From Aquisphaera insulae (GTDB lineage Bacteria; Planctomycetota; Planctomycetia; Isosphaerales; Isosphaeraceae): a DNA stretch of 64,000 bases. Shown one piece after another: positions 56,039 through 64,000 of the stretch. The DNA lies in the NCBI RefSeq assembly GCF_011064615.1, contig NZ_JAALJH010000005.1:1-64000 (forward strand). Reading direction: 5' to 3'. The notes beneath the pieces were generated by a model. It saw only the letters and a list, made by a program, of their open reading frames with translations, was not told the origin of the DNA and did not search any database. The translations under genes were made by a program, and so were the position numbers. Position 1 is the stretch's first letter. The number at the start of each line of letters is the position of its first letter.

Positions 56039-57877
56039 TCAACCCGAGCGAGCCAGGGCGGACGTCACATATTCTTCGATATCCCTCGCCATGTGGTCAA
56101 GCCGCGTCCGCGTCTCCGCCTTCGCCTCGGCGAGCTTCTCCGGCGACTTCACCTCGCTGCGGGCGAAGAGGTAGAACTTGATCTTCGGCTCGGTGCCGGA
56201 GGGCCGGGCCGCGAACCGAACGCCGGGGACCGACGTGTGGAAGATCAGCAGGTCGCCCGACGGCTCGGGGAGCGGACGGGCCGGCGCCGAGCCTTTCAGG
56301 GTGCGGATCTCATGGGCCTGGTAGTCGTACACCTCCGTCACCACGGCACCGCCGACGGACCGGGGCGGGGTGCTCCGGAACGCGGCCATCAGGGCCTTGA
56401 TCTGCTCCACCCCCTCGCGGCCCTTGTAGGTCTTGTTGATGAGGTGCTCGCCGTAGTGGCCGACGTCGATGTAGAGGTCGTCCAGGTACTCCAGGACCGA
56501 CTGCTTGCGGTCCTTCACCGTCGCCGCCAGCTCCGCGAAGAGGACCGAGGCCACGGCCGCGTCCTTGTCGCGGGCGTAGGTCCCCTTGAGATAGCCGTGC
56601 GACTCCTCGAAGCCGAAGAGGAAGCCGGCCGGCCCTTCGCGGTCGATCCGCTCGCCGATCCACTTGAAGCCGACGAGCAGGTCCCCCTCGGTCTTGATCC
56701 CTTCCCGCTTGCCGAGCGCGGCGGTCATGCCGGTGGAGACCAGGGTGGTGATCAGGTACTGATCGGAGCGGAGCTTGCCCTGGGCCTCCAGCTCCTTCAT
56801 CACGAAGGCCGTGATCAGGACGCCGATCTGGTTGCCGTCCAGGGTCACCCAGGGGCCGGCCTTGTCGGCCGTGGCGGGCAGGCCCACGCCGATGCGATCC
56901 GCGTCCGGGTCGCTGGCCAGCACGAGGTCGGCGCCGGTGGCCTTCGCCTCGGCGATCGCCGCTTCCAGTGCGCTGGGGTTCTCCGGGTTGGCGACGTGGT
57001 TGGGGACGTTGGGGAAGTCGCCGTCCGGCGTCCGCTGCGAGGCCAGGATGTTGACCTTCTTGAAGCCGTCTGCCGCGAGTGCCGCCGCCACGGAGGTCTC
57101 TCCGACGCCGTGGAGCGGGGTGTACACGATCGAGATGCCTCGCGCGTGGCCGACCGACTCTCCCACGACGGCGGTGATGTAGGCGTCGTCGACCTCGGAC
57201 CCGACGAGGACAAGTCGGCCCTCGGCCTTCGCCCGGTCGAGGGGCATCTCCGGGATCTCGCCGTCGGAGACCGACTTGACGCAGGCGATGATGCCGGCGT
57301 CGTCGGGCGGGATCACCTGGCCGCCGGTCGCGGCGTAACACTTGAAGCCGTTGTCCGAGGGGGGGTTGTGCGAGGCCGTGATCATGATCCCGGCGTCGCA
57401 CTTCAGGTGTCGGACCGCGAACGAGAGCAGGGGGGTGGATCGGGCCTCGGGGAAGAGGTAGACCGTGAATCCGGCGGCGGCCAGGACCCGGGCGCAAAGG
57501 TCGGCGAACTCCGGCGAGTTGTGGCGGGAATCGCGGGCGATCACGCACGACCGCGGCGAGCCCTCGCCCTTCCGCCCCGTCACGTAATCGGCCAGCCCGC
57601 GCGCGCTTTCCGCCATCGTTCGCGCATTCAGTACATTCGTCCCCACCGGATACATCACGCCCCGGCGCCCGCCCGTGCCGAACTCGAGGACCGCGAAGAA
57701 GGCGTCATCGAGCGTCTTCCAGCGCTTCGCCTCGATGTCCTCGAGGAGGCGGGGGCGATACTGGGCGAAGGGGCTCTCGGCGAGCCAGCGGCGGATCGCC
57801 GCGGCGGCGGGTGCGGACAACTGCTGAGAGGCTTCGGCCTGGCCCACCGCGGCCTGTGCGTCGTCGACCGTGATCAT
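56039..57877 (-). CDS. Phosphohexomutase (phosphoglucomutase/phosphomannomutase family)
   Basis: 612 residues from ATG 57877. The phosphoserine is Ser169 in ITASHNPPSDNG; metal-binding DPDADRIGV; sugar-binding GFEESHGYL; phosphate-binding RPSGTEPKIKFY near the C-terminus. FGTGGRRGVMYPVGTN at the start of domain I is typical of the long PgcA/PGM2-like type. It interconverts hexose 1- and 6-phosphates, linking glycolysis with cell-envelope or storage sugars. The frame extends 14 codons upstream. uvrC lies downstream on the same strand after 98 bp. Confidence 0.94.
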   Translation of the reverse strand: MITVDDAQAAVGQAEASQQLSAPAAAAIRRWLAESPFAQYRPRLLEDIEAKRWKTLDDAFFAVLEFGTGGRRGVMYPVGTNVLNARTMAESARGLADYVTGRKGEGSPRSCVIARDSRHNSPEFADLCARVLAAAGFTVYLFPEARSTPLLSFAVRHLKCDAGIMITASHNPPSDNGFKCYAATGGQVIPPDDAGIIACVKSVSDGEIPEMPLDRAKAEGRLVLVGSEVDDAYITAVVGESVGHARGISIVYTPLHGVGETSVAAALAADGFKKVNILASQRTPDGDFPNVPNHVANPENPSALEAAIAEAKATGADLVLASDPDADRIGVGLPATADKAGPWVTLDGNQIGVLITAFVMKELEAQGKLRSDQYLITTLVSTGMTAALGKREGIKTEGDLLVGFKWIGERIDREGPAGFLFGFEESHGYLKGTYARDKDAAVASVLFAELAATVKDRKQSVLEYLDDLYIDVGHYGEHLINKTYKGREGVEQIKALMAAFRSTPPRSVGGAVVTEVYDYQAHEIRTLKGSAPARPLPEPSGDLLIFHTSVPGVRFAARPSGTEPKIKFYLFARSEVKSPEKLAEAKAETRTRLDHMARDIEEYVTSALARSG

Positions 57878-58402
57878 GGTACGGATGCTCCGGAGGCGGA
57901 CGGAAACAACGGCCCCCAAGGCTATCGCGCCACCGTCTCAATTGCGAGATCCGGGGCATCCCGCAGGCCCGGTCGGAGTCCCCTGTCGGTTTCCGCAAGT
58001 CGGGACTTTAGACCAAGATTCGCAAAGTTCATGCCCCGGTCAGGGGATGTAAAATCGGGCCTTTTGTAAGTTCGTCTTGACGTCCCGCCCGGTGCGCGTA
58101 AGGGCTGCCCGATCCCCGAAGAAATTCCGCCTCGACGGTGCCTCCGAAATCGAACGAGGAAAATCGCCTCCCCGTCTTGACTTAGGACGGGGCGGAGAAA
58201 AATGGGCAGCCGCCTGCGCACTCGTGGCACGTTGGTTGCCTTATGTGGGGACCGTCGGCCCGAGAGTGACGCCCCGGAAACCCGGGAATTTCCTCAAGTT
58301 ACGAAGGGCCACTGACGCGGACCTCAAGGTTGAGGGGGTCCGCAGCCAATCGGTCGGAAGCCTGGCGACGACCGCGACCATAGATGGACAGGGAGGTATC
58401 TG
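57878..58402. other. Divergent intergenic region with a hairpin
   Basis: 525 bp between the phosphohexomutase gene (minus) and the CAP-domain gene (plus). CCCCGTC (58170-58176) and GACGGGG (58186-58192) form a 7-bp stem with a 9-nt loop. A weak promoter-like pair is TTGACG (58077-58082) and TAAGGG (58099-58104), 16 bp apart. No protein-coding frame is convincing. Confidence 0.45.
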
Positions 58403-59578
58403 ATGTCTCGGCCCCGCACTCATCGCTCGCTCCGGTTCGACAGCCTCGAGTCCCGCGAGCTCCTCTCGGGCATGACCGCCCCCACGGCCGAACAGCAGTA
58501 CGCCCTGTCGTTGATCAACCGGGCCCGGATGAATCCGGCCGCGACCGCCGAGCAGATCAGCAACGGCGTGACCCCGGACCTTCAGTCGACGCTCAGCTAC
58601 TACCACGTCGACCTCAACGCCACGGCGCAGGCCATCGCCAGCACCCCGGCGAAGCCCCCCCTGGCCTGGAATTCCGACCTGGCGACGGCCGCCCAGGGGC
58701 ACAGCCAGGACATGGTCAACAACCAGTACCAGTCGCACACCGGCTCCGACGGCAGCACCGCCGAGCAGCGGATGAAGCAGGCCGGCTACACCGGGGCGAG
58801 CTCGACGGGCGAGAACGCCTACGCCTATGCGGACTCGGTCGACCAGGCCATGCAGGCCTTCCTGATCGACTGGGGCGTCTCCGACCAGGGGCACCGCCGG
58901 AACCTCCTTCAGGGGAACGTCTCGTCGGCGGACGCCTATCGCGAGGTCGGGATCGGGATCGCCTCCACGTCCGCGAGCTCCAAGGTCGGCCCGCTGGTGA
59001 TCACCCAGGACTTCGGCAGCCAGGCCAGCGACAAGGCCCAGCTCCTGGGCATCGCCTACAACGACAGCGACAACAGCGGCACCTACGGGATCGGCGAGGG
59101 GCAGGGCAACGTCCAGGTCGACGCCACCAACCTCTCCACCGGCAAGACCACGAGCGTCCAGACCTGGAGCGCCGGCGGCTACCAGATGGCCCTCGATCCG
59201 GGCAGCTACCAGGTGACCTCCAGCGTCAATGGCAAGGTGGTCAAGTCGGTCGCCGTCACGATCGGGACCGACAACGTCGAGCAGGACTTCCTCCTGAACC
59301 AGACCTGGGACGGTCGCTCCCGCGACGCGGTCATCAGCTCCCTGACGACGCCGCCCACCCCGGCCCCGGCTCCCGTGGTGCAGACGACCGTCGCTCCCGT
59401 GGTGCAGACGACCGCCGCTCCCGTGGTGCAGACGACCGCCGCTCCGGTGACGCTCTTCATCCCGACGGCGGCCAAGACCGTGAGCATCCCGGTCGCCAAG
59501 CCGTTCGCCACGGCGAAGGCGACGTCCACGCCCTCCTTCACCGGCTCCTGGACGTCCTGGACGGCCCAGAAGGCCTGA
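58403..59578 (+). CDS. CAP/SCP domain surface protein with LEPR-XLL-type N-terminus
   Basis: 391 residues, ATG 58403 with GGGAGG 7 nt upstream. The N-terminus RSLRFDSLESRELLSG is a clear LEPR-XLL-type motif of planctomycete exported proteins. A CAP (SCP/PR1) domain spans about 30-205: LINRARMNPA, WNSDLATAAQGHSQDMVNNQ, SHTGSDGSTAEQRMKQAGY, GENAYAY, and DWGVSDQGHRRNLLQGN. A beta-sandwich-like segment (about 215-300, with DSDNSGTYGIGEGQGNVQV) resembles a carboxypeptidase-regulatory or SdrD-B-like domain. The tail has a triplicated APVVQTT(V/A) repeat. Role at the cell surface is likely; the biochemical activity of bacterial CAP proteins is not established. Confidence 0.88.
   Translation: MSRPRTHRSLRFDSLESRELLSGMTAPTAEQQYALSLINRARMNPAATAEQISNGVTPDLQSTLSYYHVDLNATAQAIASTPAKPPLAWNSDLATAAQGHSQDMVNNQYQSHTGSDGSTAEQRMKQAGYTGASSTGENAYAYADSVDQAMQAFLIDWGVSDQGHRRNLLQGNVSSADAYREVGIGIASTSASSKVGPLVITQDFGSQASDKAQLLGIAYNDSDNSGTYGIGEGQGNVQVDATNLSTGKTTSVQTWSAGGYQMALDPGSYQVTSSVNGKVVKSVAVTIGTDNVEQDFLLNQTWDGRSRDAVISSLTTPPTPAPAPVVQTTVAPVVQTTAAPVVQTTAAPVTLFIPTAAKTVSIPVAKPFATAKATSTPSFTGSWTSWTAQKA
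59369..59449 (+). repeat. 24-bp tandem repeat in the CAP protein tail
   Basis: Three 24-bp units start at 59369, 59393 and 59417; units 2 and 3 are identical and unit 1 differs by one base. A partial fourth follows. Each encodes APVVQTT plus Val or Ala. The unit length is a multiple of three, so copy-number change would keep the frame. Confidence 0.85.
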
Positions 59579-59634
59579 TCCCGGCCGGCGACATCGAACG
59601 CCGGCGCCGGTCGCACTCAACCTCGGTCGGCCTC

Positions 59635-59660
59635 AAGGGGCGGGATGGATCCCGCCCCTT
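59635..59660 (+). terminator. Hairpin after the CAP-domain gene
   Basis: AAGGGGCGGGA and TCCCGCCCCTT form a perfect 11-bp stem with a 4-nt loop, 56 bp after the CAP stop. It lies between convergent genes and can serve both. Confidence 0.65.
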
Positions 59661-59715
59661 GGCGTTTCGAACGGGAATCGGCTCCTGACGGGATGCCGCG
59701 CCAGATCGGGAAGGA

Positions 59716-62136
59716 TCAATCCGCCCCCGAGTCGAGCCACCGAGCGAGCTCCTCGGCCCGGGGCCGCTCGCCGGCGAACTTCAGGGCCTGGGGCGCATCG
59801 GCGAGGGCATAGGCCGCCTCGGCCCAGGACTTCTCCAGGTGCAGGCCGGGGCGGTCGATCCGGATCGTCGCGGGGGCGGATACGGCGATCGCCATCGGGA
59901 GCCCGCCGAACTGGAAGACGCCGGGGAGGTCCAGCGCCGGGGGGATGGCCGCACCATCGTCGACCAGGTCTCGCCCTTCCAGGTCCGCGGCCGTTCGAGA
60001 GATACCCTCCAGCAGCGGCCGGGCGAGCAAGACCTGGTGGGCCGCCAGGCCCCGGCCGGCCAGGGAGACCTCGCGGACGTCCGGCCGGGATCGAGCCCAC
60101 GCAATCACGGTGGCCAGGTCCTGGACCTGATCGGCCGCAAGCGACGGGTTGTAGGTGGCGAAATGGGCCGTGTCCGGCCGAGCGGTCGCGGGATGGAGCG
60201 CGTCGAGCGACTCGCCGACGAAGAGGGGATCGTAGGCGACGACCCCCACACCGCGGGCGAGCAGGGCCCGGACGAGCGGATCGAGCTGGCCGCGCGAGCC
60301 CAGCAGCGCGGCCTTGCCTCGGGAGTCGGCGAGCACGCAGAGCCGGCCGTTGGGACGCGTCGGGACGATCCGGACGACGGGCACGGCCTCTCCCTTGCCG
60401 CGGCGGGTGAGCTCGCCGTGGACCGCGGTGAAGCCCTCGCGAGAGAGGCGGCGCACCTCGCGATGGGCGATCCGGTCGGCCGGCGGCTCGACCAGCCCCA
60501 GGCGGTTCCGGAGGCCGACTCGCAGGAACCGGCGAGCCGCCTGCCAGCGGGCGGGGTCGACGCGCGACGGGGCCAGGGCCTGGATCTCGCTGGTCAGGGT
60601 GGCGATCAGGGCCTCTTCAAGCTGGGCCGGCGTCTTTCGATTGGCCGGGGCGGGGTGCTCCTTGTCGAAGGTCCAGAGGGTCTCGGGCTTCTCGACCGCC
60701 TCGGTCCCCTCGCGGGTGCTGGCGCTGTCCTCGATGCCGAGGAGCCACCGGCCCATGAAGGCGTAGACCGCGTTCCGAGTCGTCTGGTTGTAGTTGTGGG
60801 GGAAATCGAAGACCGAGGCCTCGATGCGGTCGGCCAACCCGAAGAGAGAGTAGACCCCGCGGATCGTCGGGAAGGCGTTGGTCATCGTCAACTTCGTCCA
60901 GTCGCCCGAGGCGCCGACGAGGATCATCGGCCGGGGCGCGGCGAGGGCGGCGAATTCCACGTTGTCGGTCCCGAGCCGGAGGCCGGCCGCATTCTCGCAG
61001 ACGCATCCGCCCTGGAACGAGTCCGAGACCATGACGACCGGGGCCGCCGCCTTGATCCGCGGATCGAGCGCGGTCAGCAGGAAGGTCTGAGTGCCGCCGC
61101 CGGACTCTCCGGTGCAGCCGATCCGCTCCGGGTCGACGTCCGGCAGGGTGGTGATCCAGTCGAGAACCCGGAGGCTGTTCCACGTCTGGAGCGTCGCCAG
61201 GCTGAGCCCCCAGCGGCGGAGTCGATCATTGAGGAAGGAATGCGTGAACGGCTTGCTGTCGTTGTAGCCGACCATGTCGTACAGGAAGACGACCGCGCCG
61301 AGCTTGGCCCATCGGCTACACCGCGGCTGGACCTCCGGATTGACCCGGCCGTCCTCCCAGTGGCCGTGGGGGCAGAGGACGATCGGCCGCCTGCCTTCTG
61401 CCTTCGCCGGGCGGTACAGGTTGCCGCTGAGGGTGAATCCGGGGAGCGTCTCCAGGACGACCTTCTCGATGGTGTATCCGTCGCGCTGGAGCTTGCCGTA
61501 GACCTTCGGATTGAGGGGCGTCTTCCTGGGCGACGGCCAGAGCCCGAGCGCCACTAGCATCTGTTCGCGAAGGTGCTCCGCGCGGTCGCGCCATGCCTCG
61601 AGGGAGGCTGGCGGCTGGAAATCGGCCCCTTCGCGGTTCGTCCGGATCTCGGTGCGGCGGCGATCCGGCGAGGGCGAGCCCGAGTCGTTGCGGCCGCGGA
61701 TGAGATCCAGGGCATGATCGAGCCTCACGTCCTCGGGGCCGAGGAAAAGCAGGGTGGGGAGGGCCGACGGCTCCTTCGTCGCCCCATCAGGAGCGGGCAC
61801 GACGAGGCGAAGCCGCTGGCCGGTCCTCGACTGGACCTTCCCCACGGTCTGCCAGGCCGGGGCCGCGTCATCCCCCTTGCCGGCGGCGCGAAGGGTCGCG
61901 GCGTCGCCGTCCTGGGTGAGGCTCCAGCGGAGCCCGGGGGTGGACCAGACCCGGACGGCGATCTCGCCCGAGGCGGTCGGGGTGATGCCTTCCGCCAGTG
62001 CCGGGAAATCCGCGGCCGTGAAGAGCTGAGCGACCGCGGCAGGGGGGGAGGCCACGATGGTGAAGGCCGAGAAGACGAACGCCGCGATCGCGACGGGGAT
62101 TGAACGGCGGGCGGGCGCAGCGGTCGCCGGCGTCAT
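59716..62136 (-). CDS. Secreted tandem alpha/beta hydrolase (acetyl xylan esterase-like)
   Basis: 806 residues from ATG 62136, with GGAGG upstream. Signal peptide 1-37 (ends PPAAVAQ). The first hydrolase domain (about 150-480) has the nucleophile in RIGCTGESGGGTQTFLL and a block typical of acetyl xylan esterase/dienelactone-type hydrolases (RRPIVLCPHGHWEDGRVN). The second half (about 540-806) has another hydrolase-like fold (GVGVVAYDPLFVGES), but its nucleophile elbow reads SLAGRGLAAHQ, with Gly instead of Ser, so it is probably inactive. Such proteins are common in planctomycetes and are taken to deacetylate or deesterify polysaccharides. Confidence 0.82.
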   Translation of the reverse strand: MTPATAAPARRSIPVAIAAFVFSAFTIVASPPAAVAQLFTAADFPALAEGITPTASGEIAVRVWSTPGLRWSLTQDGDAATLRAAGKGDDAAPAWQTVGKVQSRTGQRLRLVVPAPDGATKEPSALPTLLFLGPEDVRLDHALDLIRGRNDSGSPSPDRRRTEIRTNREGADFQPPASLEAWRDRAEHLREQMLVALGLWPSPRKTPLNPKVYGKLQRDGYTIEKVVLETLPGFTLSGNLYRPAKAEGRRPIVLCPHGHWEDGRVNPEVQPRCSRWAKLGAVVFLYDMVGYNDSKPFTHSFLNDRLRRWGLSLATLQTWNSLRVLDWITTLPDVDPERIGCTGESGGGTQTFLLTALDPRIKAAAPVVMVSDSFQGGCVCENAAGLRLGTDNVEFAALAAPRPMILVGASGDWTKLTMTNAFPTIRGVYSLFGLADRIEASVFDFPHNYNQTTRNAVYAFMGRWLLGIEDSASTREGTEAVEKPETLWTFDKEHPAPANRKTPAQLEEALIATLTSEIQALAPSRVDPARWQAARRFLRVGLRNRLGLVEPPADRIAHREVRRLSREGFTAVHGELTRRGKGEAVPVVRIVPTRPNGRLCVLADSRGKAALLGSRGQLDPLVRALLARGVGVVAYDPLFVGESLDALHPATARPDTAHFATYNPSLAADQVQDLATVIAWARSRPDVREVSLAGRGLAAHQVLLARPLLEGISRTAADLEGRDLVDDGAAIPPALDLPGVFQFGGLPMAIAVSAPATIRIDRPGLHLEKSWAEAAYALADAPQALKFAGERPRAEELARWLDSGAD

Positions 62137-62271
62137 GAGCTTCCTCCCGGAGGGTGCCTCGGCCCGCGTCGGGCGGGCCGTCGGCAACCATCGTACCGGG
62201 GCGGGAGGGGGACTCAAGGGCCGGCCGCCCGTGGCCGGCACGACCATTGCATCGACGATCTTCGATGCGTT

Positions 62272-63489
62272 TCAGCCGAGCAGCCGGTCGGCCTCGGGGA
62301 GGAGCTTCGCGAAGTTCAGGCCGCTGTGGCAGGCCTTGCGAGCGGCCTCGAGGTCGGCGCCGCGCCAGTCTTTCTGCTCGTCGGCGAGCGCGGCGTACTC
62401 CTCGCGAGCCAGGACGCGGGCACCGAAGTCGTCATGGTACGTGAGCAGGCGGGTGAGCTGCCCGAGCTCGGCCTTCGTGCCGGCGGCGTGGCTGCAGCTC
62501 CCGTCGCAATTGGCGCACATCATCGGGTTCGAGGCCAGGACGGCGTCGCGAAGCTCCTCGATCTGGGCCGCCTTCAGGGGCTGGAACTTCTCGGCCGCCT
62601 CGACGTTCTCGCGCAACTGATCGGTGTTGGTCATCGCGATGCAGACGTTGGCGATGCGCTCGTCGCTCCAGGCGGCGTGGAGTAGCCCCTGGTGCGGGGT
62701 CAGCCCGCGCTCCTTGAGGGTCGGCATGCGCTCCTTGACCCGGTCGAGGGCGCCGCGGCCGGCGAAGAGCTTCATGGCGATGAGGCCGATGTTCTTCTCG
62801 TGGCAGCGATCGAGCGCCTTGTTGAGCGGCGAGTCCTTCTTGAGCCAGGGGGCATACGCCAGCATGATCACATCGACGTAGTTGCCGGCGGCCGCGTTGT
62901 CGAGCTGCTGGGCGATGGTGGCGTCGTGGGTGGTGAAGCCGACGTACTTCACCTTGCCGGTCTTCTTGATGGCCTCGATCTCGGCGGCCATCTCCTTGCT
63001 CTTCGGCCAGTCGACCTGGTTCTTGCCCAGGCCGTGATAGTAGAGCAGGTCGATGTAATCCGTGCCGAGCTCGGAGAGGCGTTCGTCGATGTTCTTGAGG
63101 ACCTCGCCGAAGGAGCGGACGGGCTGCTTGGTGGCCAGGAAGATCTGCTTGCGGACGTCGGGCTGCTCGGCGAACCACTTCTTGAAGGCCGGCTCCGAGC
63201 CGTAGACCTTGGCCGTGTCGTAGTAGCGGACCCCCCGGGCGAATGAGAGCCGCAGCAGGCGGTCCATGAACCCGGCGATCCGGAGCGTGCCGGCGTTGAG
63301 GATCGTGACGTCGACCCCCGTCTTGCCGAGCCGGCGCGTCGGCAGGATCGCCTTTCCGGGGGCGGGTGCGGGGGCGGGCTCCTGGCCCGAGGTCGTGCCC
63401 GTCGAGGAGAGCGTCACGGCGGCGGCAGTCGCGGCGCCGGTCTGGATGAAGGCCCGACGTTGCATCGGGGTCGGAACGTGATCGGACAT
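62272..63489 (-). CDS. Tat-exported aldo/keto reductase with C-terminal Cys motif
   Basis: 405 residues. Tat-type signal QRRAFIQTGAATAAAVTL. AKR barrel about 48-330: catalytic Asp and Tyr in YYDTAKVYGSEP, Lys in FLATKQPV, and His in LLYYHGLGKN. The C-terminus carries MMCANCDGSC, a Cys-x2-Cys-x3-Cys set seen in the AKR group with a degenerate ferredoxin-like tail; a fourth Cys is further on (ARKACHSG). It reduces or oxidises carbonyl/alcohol groups using a nicotinamide cofactor, so activity after Tat export would require folding with the cofactor. Substrate unknown. Confidence 0.88.
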   Translation of the reverse strand: MSDHVPTPMQRRAFIQTGAATAAAVTLSSTGTTSGQEPAPAPAPGKAILPTRRLGKTGVDVTILNAGTLRIAGFMDRLLRLSFARGVRYYDTAKVYGSEPAFKKWFAEQPDVRKQIFLATKQPVRSFGEVLKNIDERLSELGTDYIDLLYYHGLGKNQVDWPKSKEMAAEIEAIKKTGKVKYVGFTTHDATIAQQLDNAAAGNYVDVIMLAYAPWLKKDSPLNKALDRCHEKNIGLIAMKLFAGRGALDRVKERMPTLKERGLTPHQGLLHAAWSDERIANVCIAMTNTDQLRENVEAAEKFQPLKAAQIEELRDAVLASNPMMCANCDGSCSHAAGTKAELGQLTRLLTYHDDFGARVLAREEYAALADEQKDWRGADLEAARKACHSGLNFAKLLPEADRLLG

Positions 63490-63629
63490 CGATCAGACTC
63501 CTGTTGGAGGCGGGATAGAGCGGGAGGCTGGGGAGATCCCCTAGGCGGGCTCCCGCATCATCAAGGCTACACCTCCCCGAAGGCCGGGTCGAGCAGGCGG
63601 GGAAGATTCCACCGCGCAGGGCGAATCGA

Positions 63630-64000
63630 TCAGTCGTTCTCGTGGAGGTCGAAGAGCCGGCAGGACGCCAGCAACGATTCGACCGTGGCGGGGTCTCGGC
63701 TGTTGAACAGGCAATAGGCGGGATAGGGATACGTCCCATCGACGATGATCTGACGATGGCTGGCCCGACGGAAGCCCTCGTCGCAGGGCTGATGGCCGGT
63801 TATGAACAGGTCGGCGTCGATCATCTCGGCGAAGCGATCGGCCGTCTCCGGCGTGGTATCCCGGCCCCAGGTCACGGCGTAGATCGTGCCTCCGCGCTTC
63901 ATCGATTCTTCCGGCCAGCGGTCGGCGCTCAGCACCTCGAGGTCGAGGGAATCGAGATACCGAGCATCCGGGAGCGAGTGGACCACGAGCACGCGGTTGG
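63630..64000 (-). CDS. Metallophosphoesterase, C-terminal part (cut by window edge)
   Basis: The frame is open to the right edge; only about the last 123 residues are in the window. VLVVHSLPDARYLDSLD and FITGHQPCDEGF look like the later part of a calcineurin-like phosphoesterase, with the GHxP-type His as metal ligand. The end is LLASCRLFDLHEND. The N-terminal metal-binding DxH and GDxxDR blocks must lie beyond the edge, so the call is tentative. Confidence 0.6.
   Translation of the reverse strand, partial: NRVLVVHSLPDARYLDSLDLEVLSADRWPEESMKRGGTIYAVTWGRDTTPETADRFAEMIDADLFITGHQPCDEGFRRASHRQIIVDGTYPYPAYCLFNSRDPATVESLLASCRLFDLHEND

Noticed and set aside
59369..59449. CRISPR-like array
   Set aside because: The units are contiguous without spacers and encode an in-frame protein repeat.

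Overview
The window is a 64 kb, gene-dense, GC-rich chromosomal stretch that looks like a planctomycete, most likely of the Isosphaeraceae type. This is an inference from family content: DUF2961, DUF1080 with a DUF3471-like tail, FG-GAP/ASPIC (CRTAC1-like) proteins, surface proteins with an LEPR-XLL-type N-terminus, a DUF3494 protein, Uma2, and several Tat-exported or lipoprotein enzymes. I see no rRNA, tRNA, CRISPR array, insertion sequence or prophage. The strands alternate in short blocks, and many gene ends carry strong GC-rich hairpins without a U-tract.

Layout. 1-3.4 kb: DUF2961 hydrolase, Uma2 protein, coiled-coil lipoprotein. 3.4-7.1 kb: hisH, hisA and an EF-G paralogue. 7.2-11.1 kb: cobalamin-dependent metH with a good promoter and a structured leader. 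11.2-14.8 kb: DUF3494 surface protein, DUF1080 hydrolase, rarA. 15-20.4 kb: secreted beta-helix protein with a triplicated N-terminal module, a MarR regulator followed by a FabF-type ketosynthase (two matching palindromes flank the regulator), and an aquaporin. 20.6-34.3 kb: COG0523 GTPase, small secreted Cys protein, then a tightly packed eight-gene run: a NitT/TauT-type ABC transporter (three genes), a TPR/FG-GAP/ASPIC protein, an UnbV-like ASPIC protein, an UnbU-like (NqrB/RnfD family) membrane protein, an asparagine-synthetase-like enzyme without its glutaminase cysteine, and a radical SAM protein. 34.3-39.5 kb (minus strand): glpK-glpD-GH32. 39.7-46.8 kb: type II NADH dehydrogenase, ROK kinase, a metallopeptidase/esterase fusion, a hybrid histidine kinase. 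46.9-51.2 kb: sialidase-like protein, MFS transporter, NCS2-like permease as one operon. 51.5-57.9 kb: outer-membrane protein, ABC-F ATPase, a UvrC without its C-terminal HhH domain, phosphohexomutase. 58.4-64 kb: CAP-domain surface protein, two-domain alpha/beta hydrolase, Tat-exported aldo/keto reductase, and the end of a metallophosphoesterase cut by the window edge.

The best candidate for an undescribed system is the 22.5-34.3 kb run. UnbV and UnbU are names from enediyne biosynthesis clusters, yet no polyketide synthase is present. Four of the seven junctions overlap, and the run joins a transporter, two secreted propeller-type proteins, a membrane redox-type protein, an amide-forming enzyme and a radical SAM enzyme. 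What it makes or processes cannot be read from the sequence.
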